Assembly: GCA_964366065.1 (NCBI GenBank)
Contig: CAYISF010000013.1
Span: 1 to 13,216, forward strand
Direction: 5' to 3'
Length of the DNA: 13,216 nt
DNA from: JBAZYZ01 sp964366065
GTDB lineage: Bacteria; Patescibacteriota; Minisyncoccia; Phycocordibacterales; VMEP01
Shown: piece after piece, positions 1-5,141 of the stretch
Numbering within the stretch: position 1 is the stretch's first letter
Layout of the letters: every line of letters begins with the position of its first letter
Notes under the pieces: model-generated
What the model saw: only the letters and a program-made list of their open reading frames with translations
What the model was told of the DNA's origin: nothing
Database searches by the model: none
Position numbers and translations under genes: made by a program

Positions 1-52
1 ACCAAGATACTGAGCTTCAAAGGCTCATGTCCTACCGTTAGACGATCCCCCA
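1..52 (-). tRNA. tRNA-Gln (anticodon TTG), 3' part cut by window edge
   Basis: Read on the minus strand, the segment starts with the acceptor 5' strand TGGGGGA (52-46). It continues with a D-arm, GTC-TAACGGTA-GGAC, and an anticodon stem TGAGC/GCTCA enclosing the seven-base loop CTTTGAA. Loop position 33 is T and the anticodon is TTG, which reads CAA and so specifies glutamine. The variable region (GTATC) and the first bases of the T-arm (TTGGT) are visible before the window ends. The T-loop and 3' acceptor strand lie outside. All visible parts fit a normal bacterial tRNA. The 5' end is repeated about 94 bp upstream, described separately. Confidence 0.88.
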
Positions 53-76
53 GCGATGTTCACAAATAACGACAAT

Positions 77-91
77 TTTCGCCTAGCGAAA
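77..91. repeat. short hairpin upstream of tRNA-Gln
   Basis: Six-base inverted repeat (TTTCGC / GCGAAA) around a three-base centre CTA. It lies between the tRNA-Gln gene and the duplicated tRNA fragment. There is no T-run directly beside it, so it is not a convincing intrinsic terminator. Its role is unknown. Confidence 0.5.
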
Positions 92-95
92 CCGG

Positions 96-123
96 ATGAA
101 ATGCAAAGCAATTTGCATTTCAT
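96..123. repeat. perfect 12-bp hairpin with GCAA tetraloop
   Basis: The arms 96-107 and 112-123 are perfectly complementary over 12 bases and enclose GCAA, a GNRA-type tetraloop if transcribed rightward. The hairpin ends one base before the duplicated tRNA-Gln 5' fragment. No T-run follows on either side, so terminator function is not supported. A dispersed palindromic element is more likely. Confidence 0.65.
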
Positions 124-146
124 TCCTACCGTTAGACGATCCCCCA
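124..146 (-). pseudogene. duplicated 5' fragment of tRNA-Gln
   Basis: These 23 bases are identical to positions 30-52, the acceptor 5' strand and D-arm of the tRNA-Gln gene, in the same orientation. After the D-arm the copy runs into the 12-bp hairpin at 96-123. No anticodon arm, T-arm or matching 3' acceptor strand (TCCCCC) follows, so it cannot make a tRNA. It could be a remnant of recombination at the tRNA, such as an attachment-site half, or a local duplication. The two copies are only 94 bp apart, too close to enclose a gene-carrying element. Confidence 0.7.
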
Positions 147-214
147 AAATTAACTACTGCCCACAACGGGTAATATCTACTTATTAGCACATTTTGTGAT
201 AATTTTCTATTGGT

Positions 215-242
215 TTGACAAAGATAACCATAATCCTATAGT
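215..242 (+). promoter_or_regulatory. sigma-70-type promoter of the secreted-protein gene
   Basis: A perfect -35 box TTGACA (215-220), a 16-bp spacer and the -10 box TATAGT (237-242). Transcription would start near 249, giving a leader of about 28 nt with a Shine-Dalgarno sequence. The promoter lies downstream of the GTG at 196, which argues against that codon as the start. Confidence 0.72.
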
Positions 243-276
243 TAGAAAAGCAGTACCAATTTACGGAAGGGGCATT

Positions 277-717
277 ATGCAAAAATTACTGTTTATCCTG
301 GCGGCAATCTTCATCGCAGTTACAGCGGCGCCGAAGTTCTCGTTTGCGGAAGAAAATATCTCTGAGGGAGCAAGGTATCGCCTTAAGGATTTCCAGAGCT
401 TCTTTAGGGAAAGCGGACCAGACGACACTGTCCGTTTTATCCCTTGCGGGAAATACTTTTGGACAGCAAAAAGCACTCACGGAGAAACCACTTTTTTTGT
501 CGGCGAGCTCGACGATTCCCACGCTTTGAACAAATCAAGCAAAAAGATGTTCATCGGCGGCAACCGGGGCGAAAAAGTTCCATTGGCTATCAATAATAAC
601 CTAAGAGAGCCACTCGTCATTCTGGAAACCAACGTGGAAAATCCCAGATACACCCTCTGGATGAATATCCGGGAGTACTTAAACTCCCCTTGTCTTATCC
701 GGGGAAACCAAATTTAG
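277..717 (+). CDS. small secreted protein of unknown function
   Basis: 146 residues; family not recognised. The ATG at 277 is chosen over an in-frame GTG at 196 because a purine-rich ribosome-binding sequence, GGAAGGGG (265-272), precedes it at good spacing. A promoter lies just upstream of it (215-242) but downstream of 196. Residues 1-24 form a textbook signal peptide: MQK, a hydrophobic core LLFILAAIFIAVTAA, and a likely signal peptidase I site after FSFA, before EEN. No lipobox cysteine is seen. The mature domain of about 120 residues is mixed charged and aromatic, with two cysteines (FIPCGKYFW and NSPCLIRG) that could form a disulphide after export. No membrane anchor or catalytic motif is visible. 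The gene has its own promoter and a strong terminator, so it is a single-gene unit. A periplasmic or surface role is inferred only from the signal peptide. Confidence 0.78.
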   Translation: MQKLLFILAAIFIAVTAAPKFSFAEENISEGARYRLKDFQSFFRESGPDDTVRFIPCGKYFWTAKSTHGETTFFVGELDDSHALNKSSKKMFIGGNRGEKVPLAINNNLREPLVILETNVENPRYTLWMNIREYLNSPCLIRGNQI

Positions 718-732
718 CCGTATCACCGTCTC

Positions 733-761
733 ATTGCCAGGCCTAGGCCTGGCAATTTTTT
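733..761 (+). terminator. intrinsic terminator of the secreted-protein gene
   Basis: A perfect 24-nt palindrome (733-756), which can form a stem of 10 or more base pairs with a small central CTAG turn, is followed by a T-run to 761. It begins 16 nt after the stop codon. The T-run is on the plus strand only, so it serves the secreted-protein gene and not dnaX, which ends at 763 from the other side. Confidence 0.85.
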
Positions 762-762
762 A

Positions 763-1827
763 TCACTCGGTTTCGCCGGTAATTTTTATGAGCGCCAGTT
801 CAAGGGGAAGCTCCGGTATAAAAGCGTAATCAATCTGGTTGTAAGCGTCCAAAAAGGCGACAAGTGTAGCCGAGGAGATATTCGCGCCGTGTTCTTTGGC
901 AAGGGCGATAATAAATTTTTTGTCGTCGTCGGTGAAATCTTCCATAAACTCCTTGGCGGTCGCTTCGGCAAATTTAAGCAAGAGCACGATACGGAGTTTC
1001 CGTAAAATAAGCTTCAGATAAATTTTCATGTCAATATTTTGTCCCACCGCCTTGTGCGCCGCCGCAAACCCTTTATCCAAATCTTTTCCGGCGACCGCGG
1101 AAAGAAATTCGTTCACTAAGGCGGTCGGCGGGGCGCCGGTGATAACTTCCACTTCTTCTCGCGTAACTTTCTTACCGCTTGAAAGATTAAGTACTTTCTG
1201 GAGCATGCCTGTCGTGTCGCGAAAAGACCCTTCGCCCAAAAGCGCGATTAAATCGGCGGTGGGATTGTCTATTTTGTGGCCTTCCGCTTCCGCCACGTCA
1301 ATCGCCAGGTCTTTCAGGATTTGATGCGTTGGCTTCCTAAAATTGAAAACTTGGCAGCGGGAAACAATTGTTTCCGGCAATTTGCCGAGTTCGGTCGTGG
1401 CCAGAATAAAAATGACATGCTTGGGCGGCTCTTCCAACGTTTTCAAAAGCGCGTTGAACGCCTCTTTGGTCAGCATGTGCACTTCGTCAATGATATAAAC
1501 TTTGTATGGCGATTCAAACGGAAGCGTTGCAACCGCCTCTTTGAGCGCGCGGATGTCGTCAATTCCGCGATTGGACGCCGCGTCTATTTCATAGAGGTCG
1601 TTTTCGCTAGTGCGGAGTTCGCGCGCGACAATGCGCGCCACCGAGGTCTTGCCCGTTCCCCGCGAACCGGCAAAAAGATAGGCGTGCACGGTCGTGCCGC
1701 TCTCTATGGCGTTTTTGAGAACGCTCACAATATGATTCTGTCCGCGCACTTTCGCGAACGTATCCGGCCGGTATTTACGGTAGAAGGCGATGTTGCTGCC
1801 TGCTTCTTTTGGATTAGCTTTCGCCAT
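763..1827 (-). CDS. dnaX: DNA polymerase III subunit gamma/tau, short form without zinc module
   Basis: 354 residues. It is the AAA+ ATPase of the DNA polymerase III clamp loader, which loads the beta sliding clamp at primer-template junctions. Visible motifs: YRKYRPDTF at the N-terminus, Walker A GSRGTGKT (54-61), EIDAAS (80-85), Walker B IIDEVHML (112-119), the LLKTLEEPP segment (127-135), sensor-1 LATTE (142-146) and the SRC motif (156-158). Usually about 38 residues, including four zinc-binding cysteines, separate GTGKTS from EIDAAS; here there are only 17 and no cysteine, so the zinc module is deleted. The protein ends after the collar domain and lacks the tau-specific C-terminal regions that bind DnaB and the polymerase, so it corresponds to a gamma form. 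The start has no Shine-Dalgarno sequence but lies 10 nt after a TATAAT box. It converges with the secreted-protein gene; the upstream 94-residue gene is separated from it by a terminator. Confidence 0.96.
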   Translation of the reverse strand: MAKANPKEAGSNIAFYRKYRPDTFAKVRGQNHIVSVLKNAIESGTTVHAYLFAGSRGTGKTSVARIVARELRTSENDLYEIDAASNRGIDDIRALKEAVATLPFESPYKVYIIDEVHMLTKEAFNALLKTLEEPPKHVIFILATTELGKLPETIVSRCQVFNFRKPTHQILKDLAIDVAEAEGHKIDNPTADLIALLGEGSFRDTTGMLQKVLNLSSGKKVTREEVEVITGAPPTALVNEFLSAVAGKDLDKGFAAAHKAVGQNIDMKIYLKLILRKLRIVLLLKFAEATAKEFMEDFTDDDKKFIIALAKEHGANISSATLVAFLDAYNQIDYAFIPELPLELALIKITGETE

Positions 1828-1837
1828 AAGTTTTTAA

Positions 1838-1866
1838 ATTATAGCAGTAATACGCGAGCCAAACAA
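1838..1866 (-). promoter_or_regulatory. dnaX promoter, near-leaderless
   Basis: On the minus strand, TTGTTT (1866-1861), a 17-bp spacer and a perfect -10 box TATAAT (1843-1838). The expected start point near 1831 leaves only about 4 nt before the dnaX ATG at 1827, so the mRNA would be essentially leaderless. The -35 box overlaps the T-run of the upstream gene's terminator. Confidence 0.65.
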
Positions 1867-1896
1867 AAAGCTCCTCCCTGCTAGCAGGGAGGAGCT
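1861..1896 (-). terminator. intrinsic terminator of the 94-residue coiled-coil gene
   Basis: A perfect 28-nt palindrome (1869-1896; arms AGCTCCTCCCTG / CAGGGAGGAGCT around CTAG) is followed on the minus strand by TTTTTGTTT. It starts 43 nt after the stop codon of the 94-residue gene and insulates dnaX from it. Confidence 0.85.
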
Positions 1897-1939
1897 GTGG
1901 GTTCATGAGAACGGAAACTTATGTCTTTCACAGAGAACA

Positions 1940-2224
1940 TTACGCGCTTTGTGCGACAGCTGCTATCCCTGGCTCGGACGACGCTTGCCTGCGCTGGGCA
2001 AAATTAATCTCCGCCCTAATGTCTCGAAGCGCAGTTTCGGCGCGCCCAATCTCCGCGTCAAGAAACCGCACTTCTTCCTCGAGGTCCTGAACTCTACTGG
2101 CAGAATCAAGATATCTCTCCTTAAGTACGGATATTATGTATTCGATTCCCCATTTCTTCATCCGAAGATTATAAAGCTCGCTGGAGCGAGAACTTAAAAT
2201 ATCGGCACGGCTGCCTGTTTGCAT
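1940..2224 (-). CDS. small predicted coiled-coil protein of unknown function
   Basis: 94 residues; family not recognised. It is supported as a real gene by a promoter (TTGCCA-17-TAAAAT), a Shine-Dalgarno sequence AGGGAG seven bases before the ATG, and a strong terminator after the stop. Residues 22-36 (MKKWGIEYIISVLKE) look like an amphipathic helix. Residues about 40-77 are rich in Glu, Arg, Leu and Ala with heptad spacing (VQDLEEEVRFLDAEIGRAETALRDI), typical of a dimeric coiled coil. The last 15 residues are Ala/Ser/Gln-rich and probably disordered. There is no signal peptide, membrane segment or cysteine. A cytoplasmic structural or regulatory role is possible, but nothing in the sequence defines it. 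An internal ATG 21 codons in is a weaker start because the Shine-Dalgarno sequence serves the first one. Confidence 0.72.
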   Translation of the reverse strand: MQTGSRADILSSRSSELYNLRMKKWGIEYIISVLKERYLDSASRVQDLEEEVRFLDAEIGRAETALRDIRAEINFAQRRQASSEPGIAAVAQSA

Positions 2225-2266
2225 TCTTTATCTCCCTAAAAGATGAACGAGTATTTGACCATATTT

Positions 2267-2295
2267 ATTTTACCTCTTCATAAAAGTATTGGCAA
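2267..2295 (-). promoter_or_regulatory. promoter of the 94-residue coiled-coil gene
   Basis: On the minus strand, TTGCCA (2295-2290), a 17-bp spacer and TAAAAT (2272-2267). The predicted leader is about 36 nt and includes the Shine-Dalgarno sequence. The -35 hexamer is the same as that predicted for the 73-residue gene next door. Confidence 0.65.
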
Positions 2296-2304
2296 ACAGG
2301 CAAT

Positions 2305-2329
2305 AAAAAATGCCCGCGGTTAGGCGGGC
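2305..2329 (-). terminator. intrinsic terminator of the 73-residue gene
   Basis: On the minus strand, a GC-only 6-bp stem GCCCGC/GCGGGC (2329-2324 and 2317-2312) with loop CTAACC is followed by ATTTTTTATTG. It lies 46 nt after the stop codon of the 73-residue gene and directly upstream of the promoter of the 94-residue gene. Confidence 0.82.
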
Positions 2330-2374
2330 GCAGGAACAATGTTACGACAAACTCATTTATTTACTGGGCGCTGG

Positions 2375-2596
2375 TCATGAATCCTTACAGCAATTTCCTT
2401 CCAGCTTGCGCATAAGCGACCGGGGAATCTTGATCCCGAGAGCGCCTCGGATCTCTGCGGTTTTTTCCTTGATTACGGCGGCCCATTTCTTCGTCGTGTC
2501 AGCCGGTAGCGGTTGACCGGAGCGCTGGCTGCTTTCGATTTCTTTGACCAGATTGTCCAGCCCGTTCAAACTGAAAAGTACTGTTTCCTGGTTCAT
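2375..2596 (-). CDS. small protein of unknown function
   Basis: 73 residues; family not recognised. The ATG at 2596 is preceded by AAAGGAA at good spacing. A promoter with -10 TAGAGT overlaps the stop codon of the upstream dus gene, and a GC-rich terminator follows, so it looks like a real, independently expressed gene that may also be read from the dus operon (35-nt gap). The predicted fold is mostly helical: residues 9-25 (SLNGLDNLVKEIESSQR), a Pro-containing turn, then 36-53 (KKWAAVIKEKTAEIRGAL) and a basic C-terminal helix (IPRSLMRKLEG). It ends in GNCCKDS with a vicinal cysteine pair. There is no signal peptide or membrane segment. No function can be assigned. Confidence 0.68.
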   Translation of the reverse strand: MNQETVLFSLNGLDNLVKEIESSQRSGQPLPADTTKKWAAVIKEKTAEIRGALGIKIPRSLMRKLEGNCCKDS

Positions 2597-2628
2597 CTGT
2601 ATTTCCTTTCTGAATAATGGCTAACGGC

Positions 2629-2657
2629 ACTCTACAACTTCAAAAAGCGGTTGGCAA
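2629..2657 (-). promoter_or_regulatory. promoter of the 73-residue gene
   Basis: On the minus strand, TTGCCA (2657-2652), a 17-bp spacer and TAGAGT (2634-2629). It sits inside the 3' end of dus, with the -10 box overlapping the dus stop codon. The leader to the ATG at 2596 would be about 26 nt and contains the Shine-Dalgarno sequence. Confidence 0.5.
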
Positions 2658-3624
2658 TACCCTCCGCCTCGTCTGCATTTTTCGCATCCATAAGTTCCAT
2701 CCGTAATTCTTTGGCTCCGTCAAAACCATTCACATAGGCCTTGTAGTGCTTTTTCATAACGGAAAAATTTTTCTTATCTTTAAATAATTCTTCAAAGAGT
2801 TTTGTATGTTCCACCATGACTCGGAGTTTTTCTTCCACTGATGGGGTATATGGTCCTTCGACTTCGCTCAGGACATTTTTGTTCCGAAACAAAAATGGAT
2901 TACCGAATATCGCCCGCCCTAGCATGATACCGTCAGCGCTGGTCTCCCGCGCCTTCTCTTTCGCATCAGCTAAATCTTTCACGTCTCCATTCCCTATAAT
3001 CAACGTTCTTGTCAAGGCGACGCCTTGACAAGAATTGCGGAGTTTGACGGCGCGCGCCACCGCTTCCCAATTGGCCGGCGTTTTGGACATTTCTTTCCGC
3101 GTCCGCGCGTGCACGGTAATGGCGGCTGGCTTCGTTTCCAAAAGCGCAGAGAGCCACTCTTCCAGAATGTCTTTCCCGTAACCGACACGGGTTTTTATTG
3201 ACACAGGCAGGCCACTGCCTTCCTCTGCCGCGCGGATAACATCTTGCGCCAATTTAAAATCTTTTATGAGCGCCGCCCCTGCTCCCTGCTTTTCTATGGT
3301 TCGGTCGGGACATCCCATATTTATATCAAGTCCGTCAAAACCGAGTTCGGCAACAAGCTTCGCCGCCTCTCTCATATTTTCCGGCTTGGACGAAAAAAGT
3401 TGCGCCACTATCGGTCGCTCGGCTTCGGTATATGAAAGGTCAATCAAAAGCTTCTCCCGCCCGGCCGGGGAGCATAATCCGTCCGCTGAAACAAATTCCG
3501 TCCAAAAAACATCGGGTTTTCCATATTTCGCGATGATTCGGCGAAAAGCGGCATCGGTCACATCCGCCATTGGCGCCAAGACAAAAAACGGCCTTTTTAA
3601 TTTTTGCCAGAACCCTAAATTCAT
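2632..3624 (-). CDS. dus: tRNA-dihydrouridine synthase (Dus family)
   Basis: 330 residues from the ATG at 3624. An in-frame ATG 20 codons upstream lies inside the preceding gene and would add unconserved sequence before the family start FFVLAPMADVTD, so it is rejected. Dus enzymes are FMN-dependent TIM barrels that reduce uridine to dihydrouridine in the tRNA D-loop with NADPH. Visible: LAPMADVTD (16-24), DINMGCPDRTI with catalytic Cys105, Lys144 in VSIKTRVG, His172 in VHARTR, the phosphate-binding GNGD (211-214) and GRAIFGNPF (236-244), then the helical C-terminal tRNA-binding domain. It most resembles DusB-like bacterial enzymes; the exact subgroup is uncertain. Two extra peptides, about 196-207 (RNSCQGVALTRT) and 250-257 (NVLSEVEG), are encoded by palindromic repeats inserted in frame. 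Last of the three tight operon genes; 7 nt after the deaminase stop; no clear Shine-Dalgarno sequence. Confidence 0.94.
   Translation of the reverse strand: MNLGFWQKLKRPFFVLAPMADVTDAAFRRIIAKYGKPDVFWTEFVSADGLCSPAGREKLLIDLSYTEAERPIVAQLFSSKPENMREAAKLVAELGFDGLDINMGCPDRTIEKQGAGAALIKDFKLAQDVIRAAEEGSGLPVSIKTRVGYGKDILEEWLSALLETKPAAITVHARTRKEMSKTPANWEAVARAVKLRNSCQGVALTRTLIIGNGDVKDLADAKEKARETSADGIMLGRAIFGNPFLFRNKNVLSEVEGPYTPSVEEKLRVMVEHTKLFEELFKDKKNFSVMKKHYKAYVNGFDGAKELRMELMDAKNADEAEGIANRFLKL
2853..2874 (-). repeat. short palindromic repeat (CCTGAGC...GAAGG type) translated inside dus
   Basis: On the minus strand the unit has arms GTCCT/AGGAC around GAGCGAAGTCGA. In frame it encodes VLSEVEG in the Dus protein, between the barrel's GNPFLFRNKN and the C-terminal domain. 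The same CCTGAGC...GAAGG frame recurs in the pilin terminator at 8124-8140. Repeats of this pattern are known to be widespread in some environmental bacterial genomes; the copy number in this genome cannot be seen here. Confidence 0.7.
3006..3034. repeat. perfect 14-bp inverted repeat inside dus
   Basis: The arms 3006-3019 and 3021-3034 are perfectly complementary around a single central A. The palindrome is read through in frame as about ten residues (NSCQGVALTR) between the helix VARAVKLR and the strand LIIGNGD. In related Dus proteins these two elements are joined by only a short turn, so this looks like an inserted element. The encoded peptide falls in a surface loop and leaves the FMN motif intact. 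Confidence 0.75.
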
Positions 3625-3631
3625 ATTATTT

Positions 3632-4111
3632 TTAATACCGATACGATTCCTGATTGTACTCAAAAGTATCCCAAATACAAACACCTTCCTCGCGATAAAG
3701 GGCGAATTCGGCTATATTCGAGTCGAGTGCCATTTTGCTGCAAATCGTGCAGTACGGCTCGCCTGAAAATTGCTTAGTTCCATTTTTGTCGAGACGTATA
3801 AAGTAAAGCCGGGAAGAATCGAGTTTATTGGGATTTTTCTTAAACGCATCAATTATCGCCCTTTGTTCGGCATGAACGCAACATGTCCTGTCGGACTTGA
3901 ATCGTGGCGAGACTTCATTTTTCGTGAGACACCGGCGAACATCCTCTCTACCGCCAGGAGAAGAATTGAATCCTTCTCCGATAATTTCGCCGTTTTTAAC
4001 AATGACAGTTCCACATTGCGACCGCAGGCAAGTTGAGTTGCGGGCAACCGAAACGGCTTTTTCAAAGAAGCCGAGTTCTGTTTGTGCATTAGTAAAAGAG
4101 ATTACTTTCAT
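3632..4111 (-). CDS. CMP/dCMP-type zinc deaminase-like protein
   Basis: 159 residues from the ATG at 4111, 7 nt after the ftsQ-like stop. An in-frame ATG 20 codons earlier would overlap that gene and is rejected. It is a member of the cytidine deaminase-like fold, whose enzymes use a zinc-bound water to deaminate cytosine or related bases. The zinc motif is visible as His80-Ala-Glu82 (VHAEQRAII) and Cys121-x-x-Cys124 (PYCTICSKM); Glu82 would be the proton shuttle. Before the first motif is the strand CGTVIVKNGEIIGEGFNSSPGG, as in dCMP deaminases and ComEB. The proline is one position further from the first cysteine than in the usual PCxxC. An extra Cys-rich stretch, TCCVHAE, is also present. 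The substrate cannot be told: dCMP deaminase (dUMP supply) is the best guess, but a tRNA or other base deaminase is possible given the downstream dus gene. Confidence 0.83.
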   Translation of the reverse strand: MKVISFTNAQTELGFFEKAVSVARNSTCLRSQCGTVIVKNGEIIGEGFNSSPGGREDVRRCLTKNEVSPRFKSDRTCCVHAEQRAIIDAFKKNPNKLDSSRLYFIRLDKNGTKQFSGEPYCTICSKMALDSNIAEFALYREEGVCIWDTFEYNQESYRY

Positions 4112-4118
4112 GTCTTTA

Positions 4119-4982
4119 TCACTTGAATTTAAAAAACACCTTGTTGCCGAAGCGCAAATCCAGATAATCAAGTGTATTCCGGTTGTTTTCCATTTTGATT
4201 TTGAGCGGATCCGCCCCTAGCGTGGATTTTAAATATTCAATATTTTTTTCCAAATCATTCTTGCCGCTTATAAGTATTTTCCCGGATATAGGCAAGGAGA
4301 GTTCATAGTCGCCGTCTGCTTTTATCAGTATTTTTACCGGAATCAGATTAAATTGGGCAAGCCCGTTTACAAACGCCATCAATTTATTAAAAGAATCTTC
4401 CGAGAGACTACTGCCGCCTGCGGGATTTGAATTATCCCCCTCCGAAAGAGGGCCGTAGAACTCCAGAAAGATATTGCCGGAATAATACGGCGCCTTGGAA
4501 AAAATATATCCGCCGGAATCAATGAAGTAGCATTCATCATCAGGCGTGCGTTCTTTTATAATGTCCTGTCCGCACCATAAATAACGCTCCGGACGCTCGG
4601 AAAGATTAATGACGAGCTTGGTAAAACCGACGCGGGCGACATTTAGCGTATCTATGCGCTTGAACTCTTTTTTCAGCAAAGCGGCAATTTCGCCGCCGGG
4701 ATAGAAAAAGGCGCTTCGCTTGGGAACAAGAAAGAAATATTTACCGGAGATATTGTTTTCCACCGCTTTTTCTATATCAGCCAGCCGGAGCACATGAGTG
4801 CCATTAACTTCTATCGCCTTTATATTCACTTCCGGACGATACAGCCCATAGAGAATAATGCTAAGCAGAAAAATAATAGCCGCCGCGACAAGCACGGCTT
4901 TTTTGTTAAATTCATTTCTATGCCGTTTCCTCGCGATACTAGGCGGCTTTTTACCGCCGCGTTTTAATTCCGCCCTTGTCAT
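4119..4982 (-). CDS. ftsQ: FtsQ/DivIB-like cell division protein
   Basis: 287 residues. Topology matches FtsQ: a basic cytoplasmic tail (1-28, rich in Lys/Arg), one membrane segment (about 29-48, AVLVAAAIIFLLSIILYGLY), then an external POTRA-type domain starting IKAIEVNGTHVLRLADIEKAVE (54-75) and ending in INLSERPERYLW (125-136). The following beta domain contains CYFIDSGGYIFSKAP (151-165), equivalent to the family's vDexGxvf segment, and ends with YLDLRFGNKVFFK, the typical FtsQ C-terminal strand. FtsQ links FtsB/FtsL to the septal peptidoglycan machinery. The linker near residues 177-196 (PLSEGDNSNPAGGSSLSED) is low in complexity and its DNA includes a small palindrome (4438-4452). First gene of a three-gene operon; no Shine-Dalgarno sequence and no clear promoter. 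Usual FtsQ neighbours (ftsA, ftsZ, mur genes) are absent, so the call rests on protein features. Confidence 0.78.
   Translation of the reverse strand: MTRAELKRGGKKPPSIARKRHRNEFNKKAVLVAAAIIFLLSIILYGLYRPEVNIKAIEVNGTHVLRLADIEKAVENNISGKYFFLVPKRSAFFYPGGEIAALLKKEFKRIDTLNVARVGFTKLVINLSERPERYLWCGQDIIKERTPDDECYFIDSGGYIFSKAPYYSGNIFLEFYGPLSEGDNSNPAGGSSLSEDSFNKLMAFVNGLAQFNLIPVKILIKADGDYELSLPISGKILISGKNDLEKNIEYLKSTLGADPLKIKMENNRNTLDYLDLRFGNKVFFKFK
4438..4452. repeat. small palindrome within the ftsQ-like gene
   Basis: Arms CCCTC/GAGGG around CGAAA. It falls in the poorly conserved linker of the FtsQ-like protein (around PLSEG), where an insertion would be tolerated. It is too short to prove it is a mobile repeat. 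Confidence 0.35.
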
Positions 4983-5092
4983 CCCATTAGAAGTTTAAAC
5001 ATAGAAATCTATAATTATTGACTTCGGTAACCATTAGACGGCTCCGCCTTCATTTTAATATAACTCTATAGTATAAGTTGAACTTCTAACCT

Positions 5093-5120
5093 GTCTGCGT
5101 GAGTACGCGCACAGGCAGAC
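5093..5120. repeat. imperfect palindrome downstream of serS
   Basis: Outer arms GTCTGC/GCAGAC and inner GTG/CAC, separated by two unpaired bases on one side, enclose AGTACGCG. It lies 22 nt past the serS stop, but no T-run follows on the minus strand, so it is at best a weak terminator. It may be a dispersed intergenic repeat. The rest of the 159-bp gap between serS and the ftsQ-like gene is AT-rich and holds an imperfect inverted repeat (4987-5000 with 5077-5089) and no gene. Confidence 0.5.
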
Positions 5121-5141
5121 GGGACAAGTTTAGGTAGAATT

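Noticed and set aside
124..146. A second functional tRNA upstream of tRNA-Gln
   Set aside because: After the D-arm the sequence enters a 12-bp hairpin and has no anticodon arm, T-arm or complementary 3' acceptor strand.
196..276. Longer N-terminus for the secreted protein from a GTG at 196
   Set aside because: The predicted promoter (215-242) lies after this codon, the signal peptide begins at 277, and the Shine-Dalgarno sequence serves 277.
1276..1884. 202-residue open frame on the plus strand
   Set aside because: It lies opposite dnaX, whose motifs are unmistakable; the translated product is basic and low in recognisable features, as expected for an antisense shadow.
3625..3684. 20-residue N-terminal extension of Dus
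   Set aside because: It overlaps the 3' end of the deaminase gene and precedes the family start; the ATG at 3624 fits the operon spacing.
3266..3766. 166-residue open frame on the plus strand
   Set aside because: It lies opposite dus and the deaminase gene, with no start signals or recognisable motifs.
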